Source: Paenibacillus oryzae (GTDB taxonomy: Bacteria; Bacillota; Bacilli; Paenibacillales; Paenibacillaceae). Taken from it: DNA of 32,596 bases. Shown piece after piece: positions 23,657-29,977 of this stretch. The position numbers and the translations under genes are program-made. The notes below the pieces were generated by a model. It saw only the letters and a list, made by a program, of their open reading frames with translations, had not been told where the DNA came from and did no database searches. The stretch spans positions 1 through 32,596 of the forward strand of contig NZ_LYPA01000051.1 of NCBI RefSeq assembly GCF_001675045.1, written 5' to 3'. How positions within the stretch are numbered: position 1 is the stretch's first letter; each line of letters starts with the position of its first letter.

Positions 23657-23831
23657 AGTTGAAAGCTTTGAAGAGTCCCGTGATGCAGCCGTCAGTCTAT
23701 GAGCTATACTCAAGATGGTGAACATTTGGAGGATATTTCATGATTTGAGAGGAATGAGGTAACCTTCAGTGTCCACTACACGTCATAAGAGGATGGAACA
23801 TTTTCCAACTATGAACTTGGGAGGCGATCTT

Positions 23832-24314
23832 ATGGAAATGCCGACGCATATTGTTGCCGTTGGGGGATTTGTTGAAAATGAACAAGGTCAAATATTGCTG
23901 GTCAAAACAAGGCATGGGGGTTGGGTTTTTCCTGGTGGTCAAGTCGAGGTTGGCGAAAACTTGCCGGATGCGCTAACTAGAGAAATTATGGAAGAGAGTG
24001 GAATAGAATGCGAGGTTCTGCATATTGCTGGCATATATTCCAATACGGGCTCTTACAAAGGGTATAATGGAGTTGACCGGGTACCGACGAAGCTTATGCT
24101 CGATTTTGTATGTAAGCCGCTAGGCGGAGTATTGGCGACATCGGAGGAAACAATGGAGAGCTGCTGGATAGACAAGAATAAGGTTTTGGATTATATTACT
24201 TCTCCAGCAATTCGGACAAGGTATGAGGTCTTTTTAAAAAATAGAGATCGAATTGAATATATGGAATATAGGACAAAACCGGCTTTTGAAATCAGGGCAC
24301 ACCGGACATTCTGA
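23832..24314 (+). CDS. Nudix hydrolase
   Basis: The 160-residue protein has a complete Nudix box: G-G-Q-V-E-V-G-E at the start, seven residues, then REIMEESGI. The metal-binding glutamates are therefore intact. The fold continues with LMLDFVCKPLGG and a C-terminal region of about 60 residues. It hydrolyses a nucleoside diphosphate linked to another moiety, with the substrate unknown. ATG 23832 is preferred over GTG 23769 because GGGAGG at 23819-23824 is ideally placed. The 110 bases before it hold no other gene. Confidence 0.88.
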   Translation: MEMPTHIVAVGGFVENEQGQILLVKTRHGGWVFPGGQVEVGENLPDALTREIMEESGIECEVLHIAGIYSNTGSYKGYNGVDRVPTKLMLDFVCKPLGGVLATSEETMESCWIDKNKVLDYITSPAIRTRYEVFLKNRDRIEYMEYRTKPAFEIRAHRTF

Positions 24315-24373
24315 GTCATAAGGGTTTGCATAATTGAAAAACAAATCTATGAATTCAAGGGGGGACAGCAGCC

Positions 24374-24808
24374 ATGCCCGAAAATAAGTTGATAGGCGCT
24401 GCAGCAATTCTTTTAAACGAGGAAGGCCATGTTTTGGTGGTTAAGCACAGCTATGGCAGGAATAATTGGGACTTGCCTGGCGGCAAGGCGGAGGCCAATG
24501 AATCCGCACGGGAAACGGCGGAGCGTGAAGTATTTGAGGAAACGGGTTTAACGGTGAAAGCCGGAAAGCTAACGGGAATCTATTATGATCCCCAATTTGA
24601 TATGCATCATTTTGTTTTTATAGCTTCTGTTACAGCGGGCCAGGCCCTTCCTGCTCCAAGCTCGCCGGAAATTTTGGAGTGCCGGTTCTGCCCGATCGGG
24701 GAGCTGCCTCGGCCAATGAGCGATTTTACCTATAATCGCATTATGGATGCCGTCCAAGGCTCGCAGGAGCTTTTTCATATGATCGGCCCAAGGCAGTGGC
24801 TGGATTAA
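24374..24808 (+). CDS. Nudix hydrolase
   Basis: This second, 144-residue Nudix protein carries G-G-K-A-E-A-N-E, seven residues and REVFEETGL, an intact box. It starts LIGAAAILLNEEGHVLVVKH and resembles the short MutT/NUDIX proteins that clean damaged or excess nucleotides. The substrate is not deducible. The start ATG 24374 follows a GGGGGGA run. It is 59 bases after the first Nudix gene but only distantly similar, so a recent duplication is unlikely. Repeat copy C begins a few bases after its stop. Confidence 0.88.
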   Translation: MPENKLIGAAAILLNEEGHVLVVKHSYGRNNWDLPGGKAEANESARETAEREVFEETGLTVKAGKLTGIYYDPQFDMHHFVFIASVTAGQALPAPSSPEILECRFCPIGELPRPMSDFTYNRIMDAVQGSQELFHMIGPRQWLD

Positions 24809-24815
24809 TCACTGC

Positions 24816-25070
24816 TGCTGCGGACTTCTGTAAGTCATCATTGGATGGAATTGATTGGCGCGACTTGTTTATTTCTGTAGCTGCGGACATTCATGACCGT
24901 TAGAGTCTTGTTTTGATGGAATATCTATTTTTAAAGGTCATGCGTGGCCGTAAAAGCTTAATTTTATGCCAAAAACGTAACTTTCGAGCGTCTAAAGGAC
25001 ATTTGCGACCGTTGGCCAAAGCTGAAGCGGTTATTTGGTGCTCTACCGGTCATCAGTGACCGTAAGGCGG
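24816..25070 (+). repeat. Four-palindrome intergenic element, copy C
   Basis: U1 is at 24880-24903 (CTGCGGACATTCATGACCGT), U2 at 24932-24956 (AAAGGTCATGCGTGGCCGTA), U3 at 24992-25014 (AAAGGACATTTGCGACCGTT) and U4 at 25044-25066 (CCGGTCATCAGTGACCGTAA). Centres are about 52, 59 and 52 bp apart. An extra degenerate half unit (CTGCGGACTTCTGTAAGTC) lies at 24818. No gene is seen in 24809-25153. Confidence 0.78.
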
Positions 25071-25153
25071 GGGAAGCCATGAAGCTATCTGGCGACTAAT
25101 GGCAAGGTTAAGCTATTATGGATATATAGATTTATACATAGAAGGAGCTCATC

Positions 25154-25549
25154 ATGTTATTCAAAATGATACCGGTCATGGAGCAGGCGGAACGGCTTGC
25201 CTTAATTATTTGCAAGCAAGAACCGTCTCGCGGGTTCAGTCCCTTTCGGAAAGGAGCCGGCTCGCGTCCGGAGGGGTTATTGTCCTTTATTGAAGATGAA
25301 TCCAGCGAGGTGCTGAACAGGCTTGCGGAAGCCCTCAGAGGCAAAACAGTATTGACGGATGCAGATGCCAATGTGATCGATGCCATCCTGGAGGCTAATC
25401 CGGCAAGCAAGGGAGTAGCTGTAAACCGAAAGAAATTGGAACAATCCATGAATGGAAACCTTTACGTCAGAGTCAAGTATAGAGCAACTAAAGAGCAGGA
25501 TGACAAAATCGCCGAGGCGGACGGCATGCTGATCTGGAATGCCCGTTAA
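25154..25549 (+). CDS. Hypothetical protein
   Basis: The 131-residue soluble protein has no recognised motif. Its middle part reads GLLSFIEDESSEVLNRLAEA, GKTVLTDADANVIDAILEAN and PASKGVAVNRKKLEQSMNG. It ends in a strand YVRVKYR and a polar helix. From memory it recalls DUF6210 proteins, which I cannot confirm. ATG 25154 has AAGGAG at 25142-25147. Its 3' end overlaps the first codons of a GNAT remnant. The last 20 or so residues could therefore be foreign sequence acquired by the same deletion, and the original C-terminus may be lost. Confidence 0.6.
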   Translation: MLFKMIPVMEQAERLALIICKQEPSRGFSPFRKGAGSRPEGLLSFIEDESSEVLNRLAEALRGKTVLTDADANVIDAILEANPASKGVAVNRKKLEQSMNGNLYVRVKYRATKEQDDKIAEADGMLIWNAR

Positions 25550-25646
25550 AGGGCTTCTGGACACATTTACCTTCCAGGCTCCTGATTTCTACAAGAAACA
25601 AGGGTATGCGGAGCTGGGAGTAATCGACAACGCGCCTGCGGGATAA
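25539..25646 (+). pseudogene. C-terminal remnant of a GNAT acetyltransferase
   Basis: A short frame reads VKGLLDTFTFQAPDFYKKQG then YAELGVIDNAPAG before TAA 25644-25646. D-T-F-x-F-Q-A-P-x-F-Y-K-K-x-G-Y is the typical closing part of one GNAT group. No N-terminal half exists in any frame upstream; that space is occupied by the hypothetical gene. It is a remnant of about 35 codons without a usable start. Confidence 0.65.
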
Positions 25647-25682
25647 GTGCATGTAATGATGCGACTTTGCAAGGAGGAAGCC

Positions 25683-25907
25683 ATGAGTTACGTTAAAGAG
25701 GAATTGAGGTCCAGCTATAGGAACAGCGAAGGCATCTGGGAAAAGGATCATTATTCTCCTAAACGGTTTTTTTCCTTTTTTGATGAAGCGTTGTTAAAAA
25801 AGGCGGTTTCCGGCCTGTTTGCCGTTAGGGGGTTCCGTGCGATTCCTCTTGAGGATAATGAGCTTGATTTTTATGGCTTGCTGCTTGCCGGAGAGCAAGA
25901 ATCATGA
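25683..25907 (+). CDS. Small hypothetical protein
   Basis: The 74-residue soluble product (MSYVKEELRSSYRNSEGIW, later KRFFSFFDEALLKKAVSGLF) has a strongly placed AAGGAGG site six bases before ATG 25683. The open frame extends to an ATG at 25647 without a site. It overlaps the following nucleotidyltransferase gene by four bases (ATGA), a classic translationally coupled pair, so the two probably act together. The family is not recognised. Confidence 0.7.
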   Translation: MSYVKEELRSSYRNSEGIWEKDHYSPKRFFSFFDEALLKKAVSGLFAVRGFRAIPLEDNELDFYGLLLAGEQES

Positions 25908-26461
25908 CGGCAGCCGAGCAAGAAACCAGACTAAGGGAGCTGCTGATGCAGCATCCTTTTTTGACAAGGGATTTGGCTCATGTTGAAGCGTTGAAGCTGC
26001 CGCATTGGTGCATATCGGCCGGTTATATCCGCAATTATGTATGGGATTGCCTACATGGGAAGGAGCAGCCCACCCCGCTTAATGATGTGGATGTACTCTA
26101 TTACGATGCGGCGGATTTAAGCGAAGATAGAGAAAAACGTTGCGAGAAGCAATTGATAGAGGCTTGTCCTCATTACCGCTGGTCCGTCAAAAACCAGGCA
26201 AGAATGCATCAAAAATCCAATCTTCGCCCCTATAAATCGGTGAAGGATGCTATGAAGCATTGGCCGGAAACCGCAACCGCCGTTGGCGTTACGCTGGATA
26301 AAGAAGGCCAGCTGGAAATAATAGCTCCTCATGGCCTGAATGACCTGTTTGGCCTCCTGGTCCGACAAAGCCGCTATTTCGGAGACCGAAGCTATTTTTT
26401 GTCCCGAATAGAAAGGAAAAGATGGCTTGAGATATGGCCAAAGCTGATTGTGGTGGACTGA
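25904..26461 (+). CDS. Nucleotidyltransferase family protein (NTP_transf_6/DUF925 type)
   Basis: The 185-residue protein has ISAGYIRNYVWDCLHG followed by LNDVDVLYYD. The D-x-D pair is placed as in the polymerase-beta-like nucleotidyltransferase fold of the DUF925 group. The rest keeps the family's pattern: KNQARMHQKSNLRPYKSVKD, then TATAVGVTLDKEG, HGLNDLFGLLVR and a closing W-P-K-L. Members are uncharacterised nucleotidyltransferases. Overlap with the upstream 74-residue gene resembles a two-gene unit and raises the question of a toxin-antitoxin-like or enzyme-partner pair, but nothing in the sequence proves it. Confidence 0.85.
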   Translation: MTAAEQETRLRELLMQHPFLTRDLAHVEALKLPHWCISAGYIRNYVWDCLHGKEQPTPLNDVDVLYYDAADLSEDREKRCEKQLIEACPHYRWSVKNQARMHQKSNLRPYKSVKDAMKHWPETATAVGVTLDKEGQLEIIAPHGLNDLFGLLVRQSRYFGDRSYFLSRIERKRWLEIWPKLIVVD

Positions 26462-26534
26462 GCCTGCTTTTGGCGGACTAGTTCTGGTTGCTGTAGCTGG
26501 AGCTGATAGATTAAGAGAGGGAGGAAGATAAGGT

Positions 26535-27065
26535 ATGAGTGATGCATTTACAAATGCAATTACAATTCGCGTAATGAACGAAAGCGATCCCGAGATCATA
26601 GCGGAAGCGTTTCGGGAGCAAGGCTGGAACAAGCCGGTCTGGCTCTACGAGGGTTATTTGGAAGAGCAGCGAAAAGGCGACAGGGTTTCGTTGATCGCAG
26701 AGGCAGATGGTGTTTTTGCCGGTTACGTTAATGTGCTTTGGAAGTCCTATTATCCGCCGTTTCGGGAAGCGGGCATCCCTGAAATCAATGATTTTAATGT
26801 GATGATAAAGTTCCGCCGAATGGGCATTGGTTCGGCCCTGATGGACAAAGCCGAAGCCGTTATTGGGGAACGGTCTCCTATTGCAGGAATAGGCGTTGGT
26901 ATTTTCTCCAGCTACGGCAATGCGCAAATTTTGTATGCTAAGCGCGGTTATGTGCCGGATGGAAAAGGAATTTTTAATGGCGAAGTACATGTTGAATATG
27001 GCGAAAGCATTGTCGTCAATGATGATGTTGCGCTGTATTTGACCAAGACATTAAGCCGCGTTTAG
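26535..27065 (+). CDS. GNAT family N-acetyltransferase
   Basis: The 176-residue protein appears complete. Its first strand is AITIRVMNESDPEIIAEAF, the central strand is EINDFNVMIKFR, the acetyl-CoA loop is RRMGIGSALMDKAE, and the closing region is YGNAQILYAKRGYVPDG. It is the best-preserved of the several GNATs here. The substrate is unknown. The start follows GGGAGGAAG with about nine bases of spacing. The downstream kinase begins 54 bases later with its own ribosome site, so the genes may be co-transcribed but are translated independently. Confidence 0.88.
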   Translation: MSDAFTNAITIRVMNESDPEIIAEAFREQGWNKPVWLYEGYLEEQRKGDRVSLIAEADGVFAGYVNVLWKSYYPPFREAGIPEINDFNVMIKFRRMGIGSALMDKAEAVIGERSPIAGIGVGIFSSYGNAQILYAKRGYVPDGKGIFNGEVHVEYGESIVVNDDVALYLTKTLSRV

Positions 27066-27119
27066 GTTGCTTTTGTGGAAGCATGGGGTGGCGGGAATGA
27101 ATTCGAGGAGGGCGGAAGC

Positions 27120-27704
27120 ATGAACTTTATTTTGATAGTTGGTCCCCAGGCTGTCGGGAAAATGACAGTAGGACAACGTTTAGCTGAAAAAACGAATTAT
27201 AAGTTATTCCACAATCATGTTTCCATTGATTTTGTTTCGCCCTATTTCGATTACGGCTCTCCCTCAGGCAAGCGATTGGTGAATCTGATCAGGCACGAGA
27301 TGTTTGAAGAGGTCGCGGGCAGCGATATGGAAGGATTTATTTTTACCTTTGTATGGGCCTTTGATCTGCAAAGCGATTGGGATTATGTGGAGCAAGTCTC
27401 GAAGCAATTTGAGTCGCGAGGCGGCACCGTTTATTTGGTTGAGCTGGAGGCGGATGTGGGGGAACGAATCAAACGAAACACTAGCGAAAACAGGTTAATC
27501 CACAAACCAACCAAACGAAATGTCCAAAAATCGCAGCATGATCTGGTTCAAAGCCATGAAACATACCGATTAAATTCATTACCCGGCGAGATCAGTGCCA
27601 AACATTATTTCAGAATTAATAATACAAATCTGAATCCAGACAAGGCAGCAGATATGATTATAAAGCATTTTGGATGGCAAAAAAGTCCGCCAGCCTATAG
27701 CTAA
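27120..27704 (+). CDS. P-loop kinase, shikimate kinase-like superfamily
   Basis: The 194-residue protein has a Walker A-like motif GPQAVGKM at residues 8-15, with the coordinating hydroxyl residue one step later (T16). This G-K-M-T form is normal for a group of small uncharacterised bacterial AAA/shikimate kinase-like proteins. LFHNHVSIDFV follows, typical of that group. A lid-like segment ERIKRNTSENRLIHKPTKRN supplies arginines. ATG 27120 is chosen because GGAGGGCGG lies just upstream; the frame is open to 27075. The substrate is unknown. Confidence 0.82.
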   Translation: MNFILIVGPQAVGKMTVGQRLAEKTNYKLFHNHVSIDFVSPYFDYGSPSGKRLVNLIRHEMFEEVAGSDMEGFIFTFVWAFDLQSDWDYVEQVSKQFESRGGTVYLVELEADVGERIKRNTSENRLIHKPTKRNVQKSQHDLVQSHETYRLNSLPGEISAKHYFRINNTNLNPDKAADMIIKHFGWQKSPPAYS

Positions 27705-27753
27705 TAATGAGAGGATCATATAATCCGGGCGATAAATGGCAAGGAGGGAGAGC

Positions 27754-28299
27754 ATGGGCCTTGACTATAGCTTTGTAACGATAATACCGAAGCATCGATT
27801 GCAGCATGTATATGAGTACATTCGAAAGCACGGATCAATTGATAGCGGAAATAGCGCAAGCATTCATTTTTGTATGGACTCTTACATTTTGAAGTATCTG
27901 GAGGGCGGGTATAGCTGGCAGCCGCATTATGACCGGGAAGAAATAGAGCTGTTTATCGAGCCGGATGGAAAAGTGCGAATCGGCAGCATCGATTTGTCTA
28001 CTCGCGAGCTGGAGGGTTACCCGGATGAAATTGAAGTTACCTTCACGGCGGTTACCAGCGATATGAGCCGGTTGTTCCAGGATTCGGTATCGATCACGCA
28101 GTGGTTTATAGAACTGAGCAAGGCATTTGAAGCCGTATTAACCTATATTGATCTGGAGGATGAAGGGGCAAGGATTATTTATTGCCACGGAGCCGAGGTT
28201 CATCTGGAGCTAAGAGGGAAGCAGCATTTGGCCAATCTTCGGGAATCCTTTTTTGAAATTATGACGGCTTTTTCTAACCGCTATCCTCATTTTGAGTGA
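27754..28299 (+). CDS. Hypothetical cytoplasmic protein
   Basis: The 181-residue acidic protein begins MGLDYSFVTIIPKHRLQHVY and contains IELFIEPDGKVRIGSIDL, EVTFTAVTSDMSRLFQDSVS and a C-terminal helix ending RYPHFE. No signal or membrane segment is present. I do not recognise the family. ATG 27754 is chosen because AAGGAGGGA lies five bases before it. It is followed within 40 bases by the HAD phosphatase gene and probably shares its transcript. Confidence 0.75.
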   Translation: MGLDYSFVTIIPKHRLQHVYEYIRKHGSIDSGNSASIHFCMDSYILKYLEGGYSWQPHYDREEIELFIEPDGKVRIGSIDLSTRELEGYPDEIEVTFTAVTSDMSRLFQDSVSITQWFIELSKAFEAVLTYIDLEDEGARIIYCHGAEVHLELRGKQHLANLRESFFEIMTAFSNRYPHFE

Positions 28300-28334
28300 G
28301 CAGCGGCATAGTGGAGAACTGGGGGGAGAAGCAT

Positions 28335-28880
28335 TTGAATAGCATGAAGAATCTGCAGGCTGTATTCATTGACCGTGATGGTACGATAGGCGGGACGGGG
28401 CATTTTATTCACCCACGAGATTTTACTCTTTATGAGGGCTCCGCCGACGCTATTACGAGGTTGAAAAAAGCGGGACTTCTTGTATTTGCATTCACCAATC
28501 AGCATCGGATATCAAGGCAACAAGCAACAAAAGCGGAATTTCAGGAGCAGTTCCAGACCTATGGTTTCGACGATGCTTTTATATGTCCCCATAGCGACGA
28601 GGATGGGTGCTCCTGCAAAAAACCAGGGATTGGCATGTTATTAGAGGCGGCGGAGAAACATGGGCTGGATTTGAAGCGTTGCGCCGTCATTGGCGATGTT
28701 GGAAGCACGGACATGCTTGCCGCCCATAGGGTTGGGGCTATTAAAATTTTGGTGCGTACGGGCTGGGGCGATGCTTCATTAACTACCTACCGTGATCGCT
28801 GGAGCGAAGCCGAGCCGGACTTTGTTGCCGAAAATGTGCTTGAGGCCGCTGAATGGCTGACGGCAGATAGAAATAAGTGA
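28335..28880 (+). CDS. HAD-IIIA phosphatase, GmhB/histidinol-phosphatase-like
   Basis: The 181-residue enzyme has HAD motif I FIDRDGT with nucleophile D13 and D15, motif II in FAFTNQ, and a zinc-binding insert CPHSDEDGCSCKKP that marks the GmhB/HisB-N group. The acidic motif IV is GDVGSTDMLAA. The family removes phosphate from heptose bisphosphate or histidinol phosphate, and the substrate here is unclear in a Gram-positive context. TTG 28335 is chosen because the GGGGGGAG site ends seven bases upstream; ATG 28344 is the alternative with longer spacing. Confidence 0.85.
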   Translation: MNSMKNLQAVFIDRDGTIGGTGHFIHPRDFTLYEGSADAITRLKKAGLLVFAFTNQHRISRQQATKAEFQEQFQTYGFDDAFICPHSDEDGCSCKKPGIGMLLEAAEKHGLDLKRCAVIGDVGSTDMLAAHRVGAIKILVRTGWGDASLTTYRDRWSEAEPDFVAENVLEAAEWLTADRNK

Positions 28881-28917
28881 TTTGAATTCCGGATGGCGAT
28901 TATCCGCTAATTATCCA

Positions 28918-28946
28918 TTGCCCGAACGACAGGCGGGAAGTATAAT
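28918..28946 (+). promoter_or_regulatory. SigA-type promoter of murI
   Basis: TTGCCC at 28918-28923 and a perfect TATAAT at 28941-28946 are separated by exactly 17 bases. This predicts a start near 28953 and a leader of about 65 bases before the glutamate racemase gene. Confidence 0.75.
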
Positions 28947-29016
28947 ATGCGCAGGGCGGCGTCGCTGACTCGATGTCCAAACCGTTACTTTTGAACGCAA
29001 AGAGAAGAGTGAAGGT

Positions 29017-29832
29017 ATGAAAATTGGTTTTTTTGACTCCGGGATAGGCGGTTTAACGGTGCTCCATCAAGCGGTGAAGCTTTTGCCAAAAGAGGACTAC
29101 CTCTTTTATGCAGACACTGCTAATGTCCCCTACGGAGAAAAAACGCGTGAAGAAGTCAGACAGTATATAGTGGATGCCGCTGATTGTATTGCCCGCCAGC
29201 ATGTTAAGGCACTTGTTATTGCTTGCAATACAGCTACCAGCATCGTGATTGAGGAGCTTCGTCAAAGGTATGATTTTCCGATATTGGGCATCGAGCCTGC
29301 TGTCAAACCAGCCATTGAAAAATGGGAGGGGAATCGGAAAAAGGTTCTGGTAGTAGCCACGAATTTAACATTAAAAGAGAAGAAATACAACGAGCTGGTA
29401 GAGCGGCTTGACCATGAAGAAATTGTACACAGCTTGCCCCTGCCTGGTCTTGTCCAGTTAGCCGAAAGCTTCAGGTTTAATCAGGATGAGGTTGTGTCTT
29501 ATTTGAAAGAAGCGTTTGCCCATCTGGATGTTACGCAATATGGAACGGTTGTGCTTGGATGCACCCACTTTCCTTATTTTGAAATGCCTCTGAAATCGTT
29601 ATTTCCCGAAGGGACGGATTTTATTTCGGGAAGTCTTGGAACAGCCAAACATTTGAAGCGTATTCTGGAGGCTAACAACGAAGTCAACCAAGAAGGCACT
29701 GGAGAGATAGCATTTTTCAAATCAGGCGTTAAGGTGGAGGATGCTGAGGAATTAAGACGCTATCACGGACTTTTTGATAGGCTGGATGATATTGAGCGTC
29801 TTAAACGTCTGGGCACGAATAGCAAACAATAG
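29017..29832 (+). CDS. murI: Glutamate racemase
   Basis: The 271-residue enzyme interconverts L- and D-glutamate for peptidoglycan synthesis in the cytoplasm. It has the substrate loop FFDSGIGGLTVL with D7-S8, catalytic C70 in ACNTATS, and catalytic C182 followed by H184 in LGCTHFPYF. YADTANVPYGEKT is also canonical. Length is normal and no residue is missing. In Bacillus the two paralogues are called racE and murI (yrpC), and the sequence alone does not settle which this is. It has its own promoter and a strong terminator, so it is monocistronic. Confidence 0.95.
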   Translation: MKIGFFDSGIGGLTVLHQAVKLLPKEDYLFYADTANVPYGEKTREEVRQYIVDAADCIARQHVKALVIACNTATSIVIEELRQRYDFPILGIEPAVKPAIEKWEGNRKKVLVVATNLTLKEKKYNELVERLDHEEIVHSLPLPGLVQLAESFRFNQDEVVSYLKEAFAHLDVTQYGTVVLGCTHFPYFEMPLKSLFPEGTDFISGSLGTAKHLKRILEANNEVNQEGTGEIAFFKSGVKVEDAEELRRYHGLFDRLDDIERLKRLGTNSKQ

Positions 29833-29860
29833 AACCCTCAGCTGAGAAGGCTGGAAAAAA

Positions 29861-29902
29861 AATAAGCTTCAAAACCCAATGATGCGGGTTTTGAAGCTTA
29901 TT
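29861..29902. terminator. Bidirectional intrinsic terminator, 17-bp perfect stem
   Basis: AATAAGCTTCAAAACCC (29861-29877) pairs perfectly with GGGTTTTGAAGCTTATT (29886-29902) around AATGATGC. T-rich sequence follows on the plus strand, and a run of seven T follows on the minus strand. It ends murI from the left and the SLH protein gene from the right. Confidence 0.92.
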
Positions 29903-29977
29903 CTTTTATTACTCCGTTTATTGCCTTGCTTATTGCCTTTTATAGTTTTCCTTAGTGAAGAAACGCCCGGTACTTCA

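Noticed and set aside
28881..29016. Riboswitch or T-box in the murI leader
   Set aside because: The leader is only about 65 bases after the predicted start and shows no long conserved structure.
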